From Roseburia_C amylophila (lineage in GTDB: Bacteria; Bacillota; Clostridia; Lachnospirales; Lachnospiraceae): a stretch of DNA of 64,000 nucleotides. The stretch is taken from contig NZ_JAOQKI010000004.1 in the NCBI RefSeq assembly GCF_025567465.1, positions 1-64,000 of the forward strand, in the 5' to 3' direction. Under the pieces are notes generated by a model, which made no database searches, was not told the origin of the DNA, and saw only the letters and a program-made list of their open reading frames with translations. Made by a program: the position numbers and the translations under genes. Below, one piece after another: positions 8,869 through 18,220 of this stretch (positions are counted from its first letter, which is position 1; each line of letters starts with the position of its first letter).

Positions 8869-10539
8869 ATGGAAAACGAAGCTGTCTCCAAGAATTTTAT
8901 TGAGCAGATTATTGACAAAGATTTAGCAGAAGGACATTGTAAAACGGTGCATACCAGATTTCCACCGGAGCCAAATGGCTATTTGCATATCGGACATGCC
9001 AAATCTATTCTTTTAAATTATGGACTTGCACAGGAGTATAACGGCTTATTTAATATGCGTTTTGACGATACCAATCCGACCAAAGAGCGAAGCGAATTCG
9101 TAGAGTCAATCAAAGAGGATATTAAATGGCTGGGTGCGGATTGGGGCGACAGATTGTTTTTCGCATCCAATTATTTTGACCAGATGTATGAAGCAGCTGT
9201 AAAACTGATTAAGAAAGGGAAAGCATATGTTTCTGACTTAAGCGCAGAAGAGATGCGCGAGTACCGCGGAACCTTAAAGGAGCCGGGAAAAGAAGATCCG
9301 TCAGCCGGTAGAAGTGTAGAAGAGAACTTAGAACTGTTTGAAGCAATGAAAGATGGCAGGTATGCAGACGGTGAGAAGGTATTGCGTGCCAGAATTGATA
9401 TGGCTTCTCCAAATATGAATATGCGTGACCCGGTTATTTACCGTGTGGCACATATGACTCATCAGAATACAGGGGATAAATGGTGCATTTATCCGATGTA
9501 TGATTTTGCACATCCAATCGAGGATGCCATTGAAGGAATTACACATTCTATCTGTACGCTGGAATTCGAAGACCACAGACCTTTATATGACTGGGTTGTC
9601 CGTGAGTTAGAGTATGAGAATCCACCAAAGCAGATTGAGTTTGCAAAATTATATCTTACCAATGTGGTAACCGGTAAGCGTTACATTAAGAAGCTGGTAG
9701 AGGAGCATATTGTAGATGGATGGGATGACCCGCGTCTGGTATCCATTGCCGCTTTGAGAAGAAGAGGCTTTACACCGGAGTCTATTAAAATGTTTGTAGA
9801 GCTGTGCGGCGTTTCCAAGGCAAACAGTTCGGTAGATTATGCAATGTTAGAATATTGTATCCGTGAGGATTTGAAATTAAAACGTTCCCGCGTGATGGCA
9901 GTATTAGATCCAATTAAGGTTATTATTGACAATTATCCGGAAGATCAGATAGAATACTTTGATGTGGTCAATAATATGGAAAATGAAGCTCTAGGCAGCC
10001 GTAAGGTTCCGTTTGCAAGAGAACTTTACATTGACAGAGAAGATTTCATGGAAGAACCGCCGAGAAAATATTTCCGTATGTTCCCGGGTAACGAAGTGCG
10101 TCTGATGCATGCGTATTTTGTGAAATGCAACAGCTTTGTAAAAGACGAGAACGGAAAAGTGACAGAGATTCACTGTACCTATGACCCGGAATCCAGAGGC
10201 GGAAACAGCCCGGATGGAAGAAAGGTAAAAGGAACCATTCACTGGGTAGCAGCACCAACCGCAGTGAAAGCAGAAGTAAGATTATACGAGAATATTGTGG
10301 ACGAAGAGTTGGGCGTATATAACGAAGACGGAAGCCTGAACTTAAATCCGAATTCTCTTACCGTATTAAAAGAGTGCTATGTAGAGCCAGGTCTTGCAGA
10401 TGCAAAAGGATATGACAGCTTCCAGTTTGTACGACAGGGATATTTCTGTGTAGACGCGAAAGATTCAAAAGAAGATGCACTGGTATTTAACCGCATCGTT
10501 TCACTAAAGAGTTCTTATAAACTGCCAGCTCAGCAGTAG
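8869..10539 (+). CDS. glnS: Glutaminyl-tRNA synthetase
   Basis: This class I synthetase charges tRNA-Gln with glutamine in the cytosol. The HIGH motif appears as PEPNGYLHIGHAKS near residue 40, and DDTNP and WDDPRL are typical GlnRS segments. The loop equivalent to KMSKS/VMSKR reads VVTGKRYIKKL, a degenerate version. The two C-terminal beta-barrel anticodon-binding domains follow. The chosen ATG is 8 bases after a perfect AGGAGG; an in-frame GTG ten codons upstream has no such site. The length of 556 residues is normal. A DUF2225 gene follows after 15 bases and is probably cotranscribed. Confidence 0.96.
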   Translation: MENEAVSKNFIEQIIDKDLAEGHCKTVHTRFPPEPNGYLHIGHAKSILLNYGLAQEYNGLFNMRFDDTNPTKERSEFVESIKEDIKWLGADWGDRLFFASNYFDQMYEAAVKLIKKGKAYVSDLSAEEMREYRGTLKEPGKEDPSAGRSVEENLELFEAMKDGRYADGEKVLRARIDMASPNMNMRDPVIYRVAHMTHQNTGDKWCIYPMYDFAHPIEDAIEGITHSICTLEFEDHRPLYDWVVRELEYENPPKQIEFAKLYLTNVVTGKRYIKKLVEEHIVDGWDDPRLVSIAALRRRGFTPESIKMFVELCGVSKANSSVDYAMLEYCIREDLKLKRSRVMAVLDPIKVIIDNYPEDQIEYFDVVNNMENEALGSRKVPFARELYIDREDFMEEPPRKYFRMFPGNEVRLMHAYFVKCNSFVKDENGKVTEIHCTYDPESRGGNSPDGRKVKGTIHWVAAPTAVKAEVRLYENIVDEELGVYNEDGSLNLNPNSLTVLKECYVEPGLADAKGYDSFQFVRQGYFCVDAKDSKEDALVFNRIVSLKSSYKLPAQQ

Positions 10540-10554
10540 AGCGGAGGAATAGAT

Positions 10555-11406
10555 ATGAATTTATTTTCTGGATTGGAAAAATTCGGAATAAAGGCAACTG
10601 ACAGTACAGACCTTTATGCCGATGAGAAAGCAGCAGAAAAGAAAACAAAAGAAAAAGTAGAAACAGCCGTAGTACAGCCAAAGGAAGAGGATTTCCTTTT
10701 AGATAAGACCGTGCGCTGCCCGGTATGTGATAAAGAATTTAAGACGAAAATGGTAAAAGTCGGTAAGGTGAAGCGATTGGAGCCGGATGCAGATTTGAGA
10801 CCGAGACAGCAGTATGTGGATTCTTTGAAATATGATGTGGCATCCTGCCCGAATTGCGGATATACTTCACTGAATCGTTATTTTGAACATATTACCATGG
10901 GTCAGATTAAATTGATTAAGGAACAGATTAGCCGGAATTTTCATCCGCAGGCACCATCTGACGATGCAACATGGGATTATGATAAGGCAATTGAAATGCA
11001 TAAGTTATCCCTGTTTAATTCGATGGTAAAGAAAGCGAGAACCAGTGAAAAAGCATATAACTGTCTGATTCTTGCATGGTTGCTTCGCACCAAAGCAGAG
11101 GAATTAGAGACTGCCGGTAAAAAAGAAGAGGCAGCAGCCTGCAGACAGGAAGAGGAATCTTTCTATAAAGAGGCCTATGATGGCATGATGAAGGCAGTAA
11201 GTACAGAGATGTTCCCGATTTGTGGAATGGATCAGAGTACTATGGATTATCTTCTTGCAAATATGGCATTCCATTATAAGCGGTATGATGTAACATCAAA
11301 ATGCTTAAGCCGTGTTTTGAGTTCCGCAAGTGCAAATCGTAAGATTAAGGATAAATCCTTGGAATTAAAAGAAATTATTTTAAAAGAGCTTAAGAAAAAC
11401 CGATAG
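10555..11406 (+). CDS. DUF2225 family zinc-binding protein
   Basis: A 283-residue soluble protein of the DUF2225 family, whose function is not established. A variable Lys/Glu-rich N-terminus (about 1-45) precedes a putative zinc site built from CPVC near residue 53 and CPNCGY near 97. The spacer between them contains LRPRQQYVDSLKYDV. The helical C-terminal half looks like TPR-type helices (KAYNCLILAWLLRTKAEELE). A good ribosome site (GGAGG) precedes the ATG. It lies between glnS and the MocR-type regulator with gaps of 15 and 12 bases, so the three probably form one transcript. Confidence 0.8.
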   Translation: MNLFSGLEKFGIKATDSTDLYADEKAAEKKTKEKVETAVVQPKEEDFLLDKTVRCPVCDKEFKTKMVKVGKVKRLEPDADLRPRQQYVDSLKYDVASCPNCGYTSLNRYFEHITMGQIKLIKEQISRNFHPQAPSDDATWDYDKAIEMHKLSLFNSMVKKARTSEKAYNCLILAWLLRTKAEELETAGKKEEAAACRQEEESFYKEAYDGMMKAVSTEMFPICGMDQSTMDYLLANMAFHYKRYDVTSKCLSRVLSSASANRKIKDKSLELKEIILKELKKNR

Positions 11407-11418
11407 GTGGATAACGGG

Positions 11419-12828
11419 ATGAAGGAATTATGGATTGATTTACAGCCGGATTCTCCACGCGCACTTTATGAGCAGATTTACGAATATATTCGTAAGGATA
11501 TAGCAGACGGTAAGATTTCCCCGGGGGAAAAATTACCGTCTACTCGTTTTATGGCCAAAAATCTGCAAATCAGCAGGAGTACCGTGGAACTGGCATATGA
11601 ACAGCTTACAGCAGAGGGGTATATTGAACCAAAACCCTGTGCAGGCTATTTTGTATGCGATATCAGCATGCTATATCAGCTGAGCCGTGGACAGGAAAAG
11701 CCAGAAGAGGGAAGACTCATGGAGCGGCAGAAAAAGCAGTATGAAATCAGTTTTTCTCCATATGAGATTGACCGGAAGCATTTTCCCTATGGAATATGGT
11801 ATCGGATGCATAAGAGTGTAGTGCCGGAGGATAACCCGGATTTATTGCTTTCGGGAAATCCGAAGGGAGAACTGAATCTTAGAACGGCAATCAGCCGCTA
11901 TCTCTATCAGGCGAGAGGGGTAGTCTGCGATGAAAAACAGATTCTTCTTGGTGCCGGTAATGAGTATCTTCTGTTATTGTTAGCTCAGATTATGGGGCGG
12001 GATAAGAAAGTGGCAATGGAGAATTATACTTATTTGCAGGCATATTATACTTTCTGTAATATGGGATATCGGGTGCTGGCAGAAGAAATTGATGAAGATG
12101 GAATTTGTATGGAGGCTATCCGGAAAGAAAATCCGGATATGGTTTATGTCATGCCATCCCATCAGTTCCCGTTGGGAAATGTCATGCCGCTGCGAAGAAG
12201 GCTGGAACTTTTACAGTGGGCGTCTGAAGGAGAAGAACGTTATATCATAGAAGATGACCACGATAGTGAGTTCCGTTATAAAGGAAAGCCGATTCCGGCT
12301 TTGTGGGGAAATGATACCGGAGAACATGTGATTTATATAGGAACTTTTTCAAAAAGTATTGCCCCATCTCTTCGAATCAGTTTTATGGTACTGCCCCATT
12401 CCCTGATGGAGCGGTACCACAGTTCCTGTGGTTTCTATGCCTGTACGGTGCCGCGGAACAGTCAGGAAGTATTGTGCCATTTTATGGAAGAAGGGCATTT
12501 TGAACGGCATCTGAACCGTATGCGTAATAACTATAAGAATAAGCACGATACTTTTATGCGTCTTTTAAAGCAGGAAGACTGGGTCTGCCGCATTTACGGT
12601 GATAATGCCGGCTTGCATGTATTGGTAGAACTGGAAGTGAAGTGGAAGGAAGAAGAGGTGGTAGAGCAGGCGAGAGAGCAGCATATTGAAATTCATGGAC
12701 TGGGTGAATATGTGATTCAAAAGCCAAAGGAAAAGAAAGTTCCGACACTGGTGCTTGGATATGGTAATCTGACAGAAGATGAAATGGAACAGGGTCTTGC
12801 TGTATTAAGAGAGATTCTGGATAAATAA
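11419..12828 (+). CDS. MocR/PdxR-type transcriptional regulator (GntR wHTH fused to aminotransferase fold)
   Basis: Members bind DNA through an N-terminal GntR winged helix and sense PLP or amino compounds through a fold-type-I aminotransferase domain. Here the wHTH spans about residues 5-75 (YEQIYEYIRKDIADGKISPGEKLPS, then SRSTVELAYEQL). The aminotransferase-like domain follows, with the PLP-lysine motif GTFSKSIAPSLR. The ATG at 11419 sits 8 bases after AGGTGG, which overlaps an in-frame GTG at 11407; the ATG is preferred. The pyridoxal synthase genes pdxST that PdxR often controls are not nearby, so the target is open. Confidence 0.88.
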   Translation: MKELWIDLQPDSPRALYEQIYEYIRKDIADGKISPGEKLPSTRFMAKNLQISRSTVELAYEQLTAEGYIEPKPCAGYFVCDISMLYQLSRGQEKPEEGRLMERQKKQYEISFSPYEIDRKHFPYGIWYRMHKSVVPEDNPDLLLSGNPKGELNLRTAISRYLYQARGVVCDEKQILLGAGNEYLLLLLAQIMGRDKKVAMENYTYLQAYYTFCNMGYRVLAEEIDEDGICMEAIRKENPDMVYVMPSHQFPLGNVMPLRRRLELLQWASEGEERYIIEDDHDSEFRYKGKPIPALWGNDTGEHVIYIGTFSKSIAPSLRISFMVLPHSLMERYHSSCGFYACTVPRNSQEVLCHFMEEGHFERHLNRMRNNYKNKHDTFMRLLKQEDWVCRIYGDNAGLHVLVELEVKWKEEEVVEQAREQHIEIHGLGEYVIQKPKEKKVPTLVLGYGNLTEDEMEQGLAVLREILDK

Positions 12829-12830
12829 AA

Positions 12831-12872
12831 AAGACATTACATATCGGCGGCTGTCGAATGTAATGCCTTTCT
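12831..12872. terminator. bidirectional terminator between the regulator and argG
   Basis: CATTACAT (12835-12842) pairs with ATGTAATG (12858-12865), with inner TCG/CGA pairing. A-rich and T-rich flanks on the two sides let it serve both convergent genes. Confidence 0.7.
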
Positions 12873-12895
12873 CTTTTGTGTTATGTTAGAAAATA

Positions 12896-14122
12896 CTATT
12901 TCTGGTTATTTTTTTCTAATTCCTGCATTTTCATAGCACGAACTTTTAATGGAAGACCAAACAGCGTGATGAATCCATCTGCATCATGGTGATCATAAAG
13001 GTCTCCGGTTGTAAAGCTTGCCAGTGACTCACTGTAGAGAGAGTATGGAGAAGTTGTTCCGGCTTTGATGATGTTTCCTTTGTAGAGCTTGAATTTCACT
13101 TCACCGGTTACATATTCCTGGGTAGACTCAACGAATGCCTGAACTGCTTCACGTAAAGGTGTGAACCATTTTCCTTCGTAAACAATCTGAGCCATACGAT
13201 TGCCCATATCTTTTTTAACATCCATAGTAGCACGGTCTAATACGAGTTCCTCTAACTGACGATGTGCTTCCATCAGGATAGTTCCGCCAGGAGTTTCATA
13301 TACACCACGGGATTTCATACCAACAACACGGTTTTCTACGATATCGATGATACCAATTCCATGTTTGCCGCCTAAACGGTTTAATTCACGGATGATATCG
13401 GAAACTTTCATTTTCTTTCCATTAACAGCAGTAGGAACACCTTTTTCAAAGGTCATGGTTACATATTCGCCCTCATCCGGAGCTTTTTCCGGAGAAACAC
13501 CAAGAACTAAAAGGTGGTCATAGTTTGGCTCATTTGCAGGATCCTCTAACTCAAGACCTTCGTGGCTGATGTGCCATAAGTTACGGTCACGGCTGTAGCT
13601 CTGGTCAGTAGAGAATGGAAGATGAATGCCATGTGCTTTGCAGTATTCAATTTCGGATTCACGGGAATCCATTTTCCATTTGTCATCACGCCAAGGAGCA
13701 ATAATTTTAATATCAGGAGCAAGTGCTTTGATAGAAAGCTCGAAACGAATCTGGTCATTTCCCTTACCGGTTGCACCGTGGCAGATAGCAACAGCATTTT
13801 CTTTTCGTGCAATTTCAACTAATTTCTTGGCAATACCAGGACGAGCCATAGAAGTTCCTAAGAGATATTTGTTCTCATATACGGCATCTGCCTGAACACA
13901 TGGAACAATATAGTCATCACAGAATTCATCTGTAATATCTTCAATATATAATTTGGTTGCACCGGATAATTTTGCTCTTTCATCAAGACCGTCCAGCTCT
14001 TCACCCTGTCCGCAGTCAACACAGCAGCAGATTACTTCATAATCATAATTTTCTTTTAACCATGGGATGATAGCGGTTGTATCAAGTCCACCAGAGTACG
14101 CTAAAACAACTTTTTCTTTCAT
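12896..14122 (-). CDS. argG: Argininosuccinate synthase
   Basis: The enzyme joins citrulline and aspartate with ATP to give argininosuccinate, the penultimate step of arginine synthesis. The N-type ATP pyrophosphatase P-loop LAYSGGLDTTAI is at residues 7-18. HGATGKGNDQIRFE and the SREDEIEY-like segment (here SRESEIEY) are diagnostic. The length of 408 residues is standard. It starts with ATG behind AAAGGA. It is divergent from argC, with ArgR-box-like palindromes in the shared intergenic region. argH and argF are not in the window. Confidence 0.97.
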   Translation of the reverse strand: MKEKVVLAYSGGLDTTAIIPWLKENYDYEVICCCVDCGQGEELDGLDERAKLSGATKLYIEDITDEFCDDYIVPCVQADAVYENKYLLGTSMARPGIAKKLVEIARKENAVAICHGATGKGNDQIRFELSIKALAPDIKIIAPWRDDKWKMDSRESEIEYCKAHGIHLPFSTDQSYSRDRNLWHISHEGLELEDPANEPNYDHLLVLGVSPEKAPDEGEYVTMTFEKGVPTAVNGKKMKVSDIIRELNRLGGKHGIGIIDIVENRVVGMKSRGVYETPGGTILMEAHRQLEELVLDRATMDVKKDMGNRMAQIVYEGKWFTPLREAVQAFVESTQEYVTGEVKFKLYKGNIIKAGTTSPYSLYSESLASFTTGDLYDHHDADGFITLFGLPLKVRAMKMQELEKNNQK

Positions 14123-14225
14123 AATAATAGGTATCCTTTCTTCAGATGTTTTTTAACTAGGACTAATATACAACAAAAAAATTAAATACGCAAGCGAAAA
14201 AATATACATAATATACTTATAAAAA

Positions 14226-14260
14226 TGCATAATTATATACAAAGGGTACATATTTATGTA
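14226..14260. promoter_or_regulatory. candidate ArgR boxes on the argG side
   Basis: Two palindromes lie about 105-140 bases upstream of argG: TGCATAATTATATACA (14226-14241) and TACATATTTATGTA (14247-14260), the latter a perfect inverted repeat. They resemble each other and the pair over the argC promoter, as expected of arginine-repressor operators. Assignment to ArgR is inferred from the arginine genes on both sides. Confidence 0.55.
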
Positions 14261-14342
14261 TAAAAAACGGATAATATAATAATAAAAGAAGACTTATAGA
14301 ATCACAAATTAACTGAAAAAGCGTGAAAACAGAAAATAATAC

Positions 14343-14377
14343 TTGCATAATGTATAAAACGAATGTATAATTATGCA
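14343..14377 (+). promoter_or_regulatory. argC operon promoter overlapped by two ArgR-box-like sites
   Basis: TTGCAT (14343-14348), a 17-base spacer and TATAAT (14366-14371) form a good promoter. Two related sites, TGCATAATGTATAA (14344-14357) and TGTATAATTATGCA (14364-14377), start 20 bp apart and cover the -35 and -10 respectively. A bound repressor would occlude RNA polymerase. Confidence 0.65.
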
Positions 14378-14437
14378 CTGTAAATGGCATGCAAATTTCG
14401 TGTGTGCCATAATCTTAAGAAGAAAGAAGATGTAAAA

Positions 14438-15493
14438 ATGATTAAAGCAGGAATTATCGGAGCAACCGGATATGCAGGAGCAGAACTGGTAAGGATTCTT
14501 ATGGGACATCCTTCCGTAGAGATTAAGTGGTATGGCTCCAGAAGTTATATAGATAAGAAGTATGCAGATGTTTACCGTAATATGTTTGAAATCGTAGAGG
14601 ATACCTGCCTCGATGATAATATAGAAGAGCTGGCAAAGCAGGTGGATGTTATCTTTACAGCAACACCGCAGGGTTTCCTTGGCTCTGTATTGAATGAGAA
14701 GATTTTATCCGAGACAAAGGTAATTGATTTGAGCGCAGATTACCGTATTAAAGATGTGGCTACTTATGAAAAATGGTATAAAATTGAGCATAAGAGTCCA
14801 CAGTTTATTGAAGAAGCCGTTTACGGACTTTGCGAAATCAATCGTGAAAAGGTGAAAAATGCAAGACTGGTAGCCAACCCGGGATGCTATACCACCTGTT
14901 CTATTTTAACCGCATATCCGTTGGTAAAAGAGGGACTGATTGATGCCAATACATTGATTGTGGATGCAAAGAGCGGTACTTCCGGTGCAGGACGTGGAGC
15001 AAAGGTCAATAATCTGTTCTGTGAAGTAAATGAAAATATGAAAGCATATGGCGTGGCAACCCACAGACACACACCGGAAATTGAAGAACAGTTAGGTTAT
15101 GCAGCCGGAAAAGAGATTACCATCAGCTTTACACCACATCTTGTTCCGATGAACCGTGGTATCTTAGCAACAGAGTACGCATCACTGGTAAAGAAAGCAG
15201 ACGGAAGTTATCCAACCAAAGAAGAGATTCGTGCAGCTTATGAAAAATATTATAAGAACGAGAAATTCGTCAGGGTATTAGAGGATGGTGTGTGCCCGGA
15301 AACCAAATGGGTAGAAGGAAGCAACTATGTAGATGTGAACTTTGTAGTAGATGAGCGTACCGGAAGAGTGATTATGATGGGTGCGCTGGATAATCTGGTA
15401 AAAGGAGCAGCCGGTCAGGCGGTTCAGAATATGAATTTATTATTTGGATTAAAGGAATCGGAAGGTCTCGAACTGGTACCGATGTTCCCGTAA
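14438..15493 (+). CDS. argC: N-acetyl-gamma-glutamyl-phosphate reductase
   Basis: This enzyme performs the NADPH-dependent reduction of N-acetylglutamyl phosphate to the semialdehyde, the third step of arginine synthesis. The N-terminal Rossmann motif IGATGYAGAELVRIL and the catalytic cysteine in NPGCYTTCS are clear. The start is taken at MIKAGIIG, where the family begins. An in-frame ATG 18 codons upstream would add residues unlike the family and lies close to the operator. The 351-residue length is normal. It is the first gene of argC-GNAT-argJ-argB-argD. Confidence 0.96.
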   Translation: MIKAGIIGATGYAGAELVRILMGHPSVEIKWYGSRSYIDKKYADVYRNMFEIVEDTCLDDNIEELAKQVDVIFTATPQGFLGSVLNEKILSETKVIDLSADYRIKDVATYEKWYKIEHKSPQFIEEAVYGLCEINREKVKNARLVANPGCYTTCSILTAYPLVKEGLIDANTLIVDAKSGTSGAGRGAKVNNLFCEVNENMKAYGVATHRHTPEIEEQLGYAAGKEITISFTPHLVPMNRGILATEYASLVKKADGSYPTKEEIRAAYEKYYKNEKFVRVLEDGVCPETKWVEGSNYVDVNFVVDERTGRVIMMGALDNLVKGAAGQAVQNMNLLFGLKESEGLELVPMFP

Positions 15494-15505
15494 GCAGGAG
15501 AGAAT

Positions 15506-15967
15506 ATGGCAGAAGCTACATATATATTAAGAACAATGAAAGAAGACGATTTTAATGAAGTCCATGCACTCTGGATGAGCATTCACGGATTTGGCATCCG
15601 GAGCATTGATGATTCGGAAGAAAATGTGAAACGTTTTATCCGAAGAAATCCGGACACCAGTATCGTGGCATGTATGGATGGAAAAATCGTAGGAGCTATT
15701 CTTTGCGGACAGGATGGAAGAAGAGGATGCTTTTATCATGTATGCGTCCATGAGGATTACCGGAAACATGGTATTGGAAAAGCAATGGCAATGATGGCAA
15801 TGGAAGCATTGAAAAAAGAAGGCATCAACAAAGTAAATCTGGTGGCATTTACCAGTAATGAGCTGGGCAATGGATTCTGGAAGAATATGGGCTGGACATT
15901 CCGGAAGGATATGAATTATTATGAATTTGATTTGAATCCGGAAAATGTAACTGTATTTAATCCATAA
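15506..15967 (+). CDS. GNAT-family N-acetyltransferase inside the arginine operon
   Basis: A 153-residue single-domain acetyltransferase. The acetyl-CoA loop is RKHGIGKAMA (about residues 87-96), preceded by the typical HVCVHEDY strand-turn, and NGFWKNMGW is the usual C-terminal motif. It sits 12 bases after argC and about 60 bases before argJ, so it is cotranscribed with the arginine genes. It could act on an arginine intermediate, perhaps as a short N-acetylglutamate synthase, or on an unrelated amine or protein. Sequence alone does not decide. Confidence 0.82.
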   Translation: MAEATYILRTMKEDDFNEVHALWMSIHGFGIRSIDDSEENVKRFIRRNPDTSIVACMDGKIVGAILCGQDGRRGCFYHVCVHEDYRKHGIGKAMAMMAMEALKKEGINKVNLVAFTSNELGNGFWKNMGWTFRKDMNYYEFDLNPENVTVFNP

Positions 15968-16030
15968 ATAAATTTGGAAAGCAGACAGCTTAAGATAAAA
16001 GACAGAGGAAAGCAGGACAGGAGGCATATT

Positions 16031-17254
16031 ATGAAAAAAGTAGAAGGCGGCGTTACCGCAGCAGAAGGTTTTCAGGCTGCATCCACAGCAGCAGGTATTA
16101 AGTATAAAGACAGAACAGATATGGCAATGATTTATTCCACAGAGCCATGTGCAGTTGCCGGAACATTTACCACGAATGTCGTAAAGGCAGCACCGGTAAA
16201 ATGGGATAAGGACATTGTAAAGAACAGTGCATTTGCACAGGCAGTTGTAGTAAATGCCGGAATTGCCAATGCATGTACCGGAACAGAAGGATTAGGATAT
16301 TGCAAAGATACCGCAAAGAAAACTTCAGAGTTAATGGATATTCCGGAGGATGCAGTTCTTGTGGCATCCACAGGAGTAATTGGAAAACAGCTTCCGATTG
16401 ACCGTATATGTGCCGGCGTGGAACAGATGAGTAAAAAATTAAGTGGTGATTTAACTAGTGGGCATAATGCGGCACTTGCTATTATGACAACAGATACCCA
16501 TGAGAAAGAGGCTGCAGTGGAGGTAGAGCTTTCCGGTAAGAAGATTACCATCGGTGGAATGTGTAAAGGCTCTGGCATGATTCATCCGAATATGTGTACC
16601 ATGTTAAGCTTTATCACAACAGATGCTGCAATTTCAAAAGAAATGTTGCAGGAAGCACTGAGCAGTACCGTAACAGATACTTATAACATGATTTCCGTAG
16701 ATGGAGATACTTCCACCAACGACACCTGCCTGGTACTGGCAAATGGCCTTGCAGGCAATGAAAAAATCAAAGAGAAGAATGAAGATTACGAAACATTTTG
16801 TGAAGCACTTTATTATGTCAATGAAGCACTGGCTAAGATGATGGCAGGAGATGGCGAAGGCGCAACTGCTTTATTTGAAGTAAAAGTAGTGCATGCGGCA
16901 TCCAAAGAAGATGCGGTTATCTTAAGCAAATCCGTAGTAACATCAAGCCTTACCAAGGCTGCAATCTTTGGACATGATGCTAACTGGGGACGAATCCTCT
17001 GTGCATTGGGCTATTCCGGCGTGGAATTTGATCCGGAGCAGGTTGACCTTTATTTTGAAAGTGCAGCCGGCAAGCTGATGATTATCAAAGATGGTGTTGC
17101 CGTAGATTATTCCGAGGAAGAGGCAACTAAGATTTTATCTGAAAATGAAGTAACTGCCATTGCAGATATGAAGATGGGTGAAGCCTGTGCAACAGCATGG
17201 GGCTGTGATTTGACCTATGATTATATTAAAATAAATGCGGATTATCGTTCTTAA
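16031..17254 (+). CDS. argJ: Bifunctional ornithine acetyltransferase / N-acetylglutamate synthase
   Basis: ArgJ moves the acetyl group from N-acetylornithine to glutamate and, if bifunctional, also uses acetyl-CoA. It is an Ntn-type autoprocessing enzyme. The cleavage site and nucleophile lie in KGSGMIHPNMCTMLSF, where the usual Ala-Thr cleavage pair appears in the family as (A)T; here the segment TMLSFITTDA follows. The later SVDGDTSTNDT motif is typical. The ATG is 6 bases after AGGAGG; a TTG 19 codons upstream is rejected. The 407-residue length is standard. Confidence 0.94.
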   Translation: MKKVEGGVTAAEGFQAASTAAGIKYKDRTDMAMIYSTEPCAVAGTFTTNVVKAAPVKWDKDIVKNSAFAQAVVVNAGIANACTGTEGLGYCKDTAKKTSELMDIPEDAVLVASTGVIGKQLPIDRICAGVEQMSKKLSGDLTSGHNAALAIMTTDTHEKEAAVEVELSGKKITIGGMCKGSGMIHPNMCTMLSFITTDAAISKEMLQEALSSTVTDTYNMISVDGDTSTNDTCLVLANGLAGNEKIKEKNEDYETFCEALYYVNEALAKMMAGDGEGATALFEVKVVHAASKEDAVILSKSVVTSSLTKAAIFGHDANWGRILCALGYSGVEFDPEQVDLYFESAAGKLMIIKDGVAVDYSEEEATKILSENEVTAIADMKMGEACATAWGCDLTYDYIKINADYRS

Positions 17255-17320
17255 AAAAGATTTGATTGAAAAAAATATACGAAAAAAGATTTTTTAAGAA
17301 AAGGAAAGAGGATTGGACAG

Positions 17321-18220
17321 ATGGAAGAAAACAGTATGCAGGAAATATTGAAAAAAGCTGAGGTATTAATTGAGGCATTGCCATATATCCAGCGTTTCAA
17401 CCGCAAAATTATCGTAGTAAAATACGGCGGAAGTGCAATGGTAGATGAAGAGTTAAAGCAGAGCGTTATCCAGGATGTAACTCTTTTAAAACTGGTTGGT
17501 TTCAAACCGATTATTGTTCATGGTGGCGGTAAAGAAATCAGCAAATGGGTTGCAAAAGCCGGAATGGAGCCGGAATTTATCAATGGACTTCGTAAAACCG
17601 ATGCACCTACCATGGAAATTGCAGAGATGGTTCTTGGAAAAGTCAATAAATCACTGGTTCAGATGGTAGAAAAGCTTGGCGTGAACGCAGTAGGTATCAG
17701 CGGTAAAGATGGTGGACTGCTGAAGGTAAATAAGAAATTATCCAATGGACAGGATATCGGGTATGTGGGTGAAGTTAAGGAAGTAAATCCAAAGATTTTA
17801 TATGATCTTCTCGAAAAAGATTTCCTGCCGATTATCTGCCCGGTAGGTCTTGATGATAATTATGATACTTACAATATCAATGCAGACGATGCAGCGTGTG
17901 CAATTGCCCGTGCCGTACAGGCAGAAAAACTTGCATTCCTTACAGATATTGAAGGTGTATACAAAGATCCGGATGATAAATCTACACTGATTTCCGAACT
18001 TAAGATTTCAGATGCACACAAGCTGATTAAAGATGGTTATATTGGTGGCGGAATGCTTCCAAAATTAAATAACTGTATTGATGCCATTGAAAATGGTGTA
18101 TCCAGAGTACATATCTTAGATGGTAGAATTGCACATTGTCTGTTACTGGAAATCTTTACAAACCGAGGAATCGGAACAGCAATTTTAGGAGATGCGGAGG
18201 AAAAGTTTTATCATGAATAA
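17321..18220 (+). CDS. argB: Acetylglutamate kinase
   Basis: This amino-acid-kinase-fold enzyme phosphorylates N-acetylglutamate, the committed and often arginine-inhibited step. VVKYGGSAM near residue 30 and HGGGKEISKW near 67 bind the phosphates, and LTDIEGVYKD and GGGMLPKL are further family motifs. The 299-residue length is normal. The N-terminal helix (QEILKKAEVLIEALPYIQRF) resembles the extension seen in arginine-sensitive, hexameric enzymes. Its last codons overlap the start of argD by 8 bases, indicating translational coupling. Confidence 0.96.
   Translation: MEENSMQEILKKAEVLIEALPYIQRFNRKIIVVKYGGSAMVDEELKQSVIQDVTLLKLVGFKPIIVHGGGKEISKWVAKAGMEPEFINGLRKTDAPTMEIAEMVLGKVNKSLVQMVEKLGVNAVGISGKDGGLLKVNKKLSNGQDIGYVGEVKEVNPKILYDLLEKDFLPIICPVGLDDNYDTYNINADDAACAIARAVQAEKLAFLTDIEGVYKDPDDKSTLISELKISDAHKLIKDGYIGGGMLPKLNNCIDAIENGVSRVHILDGRIAHCLLLEIFTNRGIGTAILGDAEEKFYHE

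Noticed and set aside
14123..14437. T-box riboswitch for arginine genes
   Set aside because: No T-box bulge sequence, no terminator/antiterminator pair and the operator-like palindromes explain the region.
15527..16027. 166-codon open frame antisense to the GNAT gene and argJ leader
   Set aside because: Low-complexity His/Cys/Ile-rich translation and no ribosome site; a shadow of the GNAT gene.
17250..17298. AT-only inverted repeat CTTAAAAAA/TTTTTTAAG before argB
   Set aside because: Composed only of A/T runs with a long loop in an AT-rich gap; expected by chance and inside an operon.
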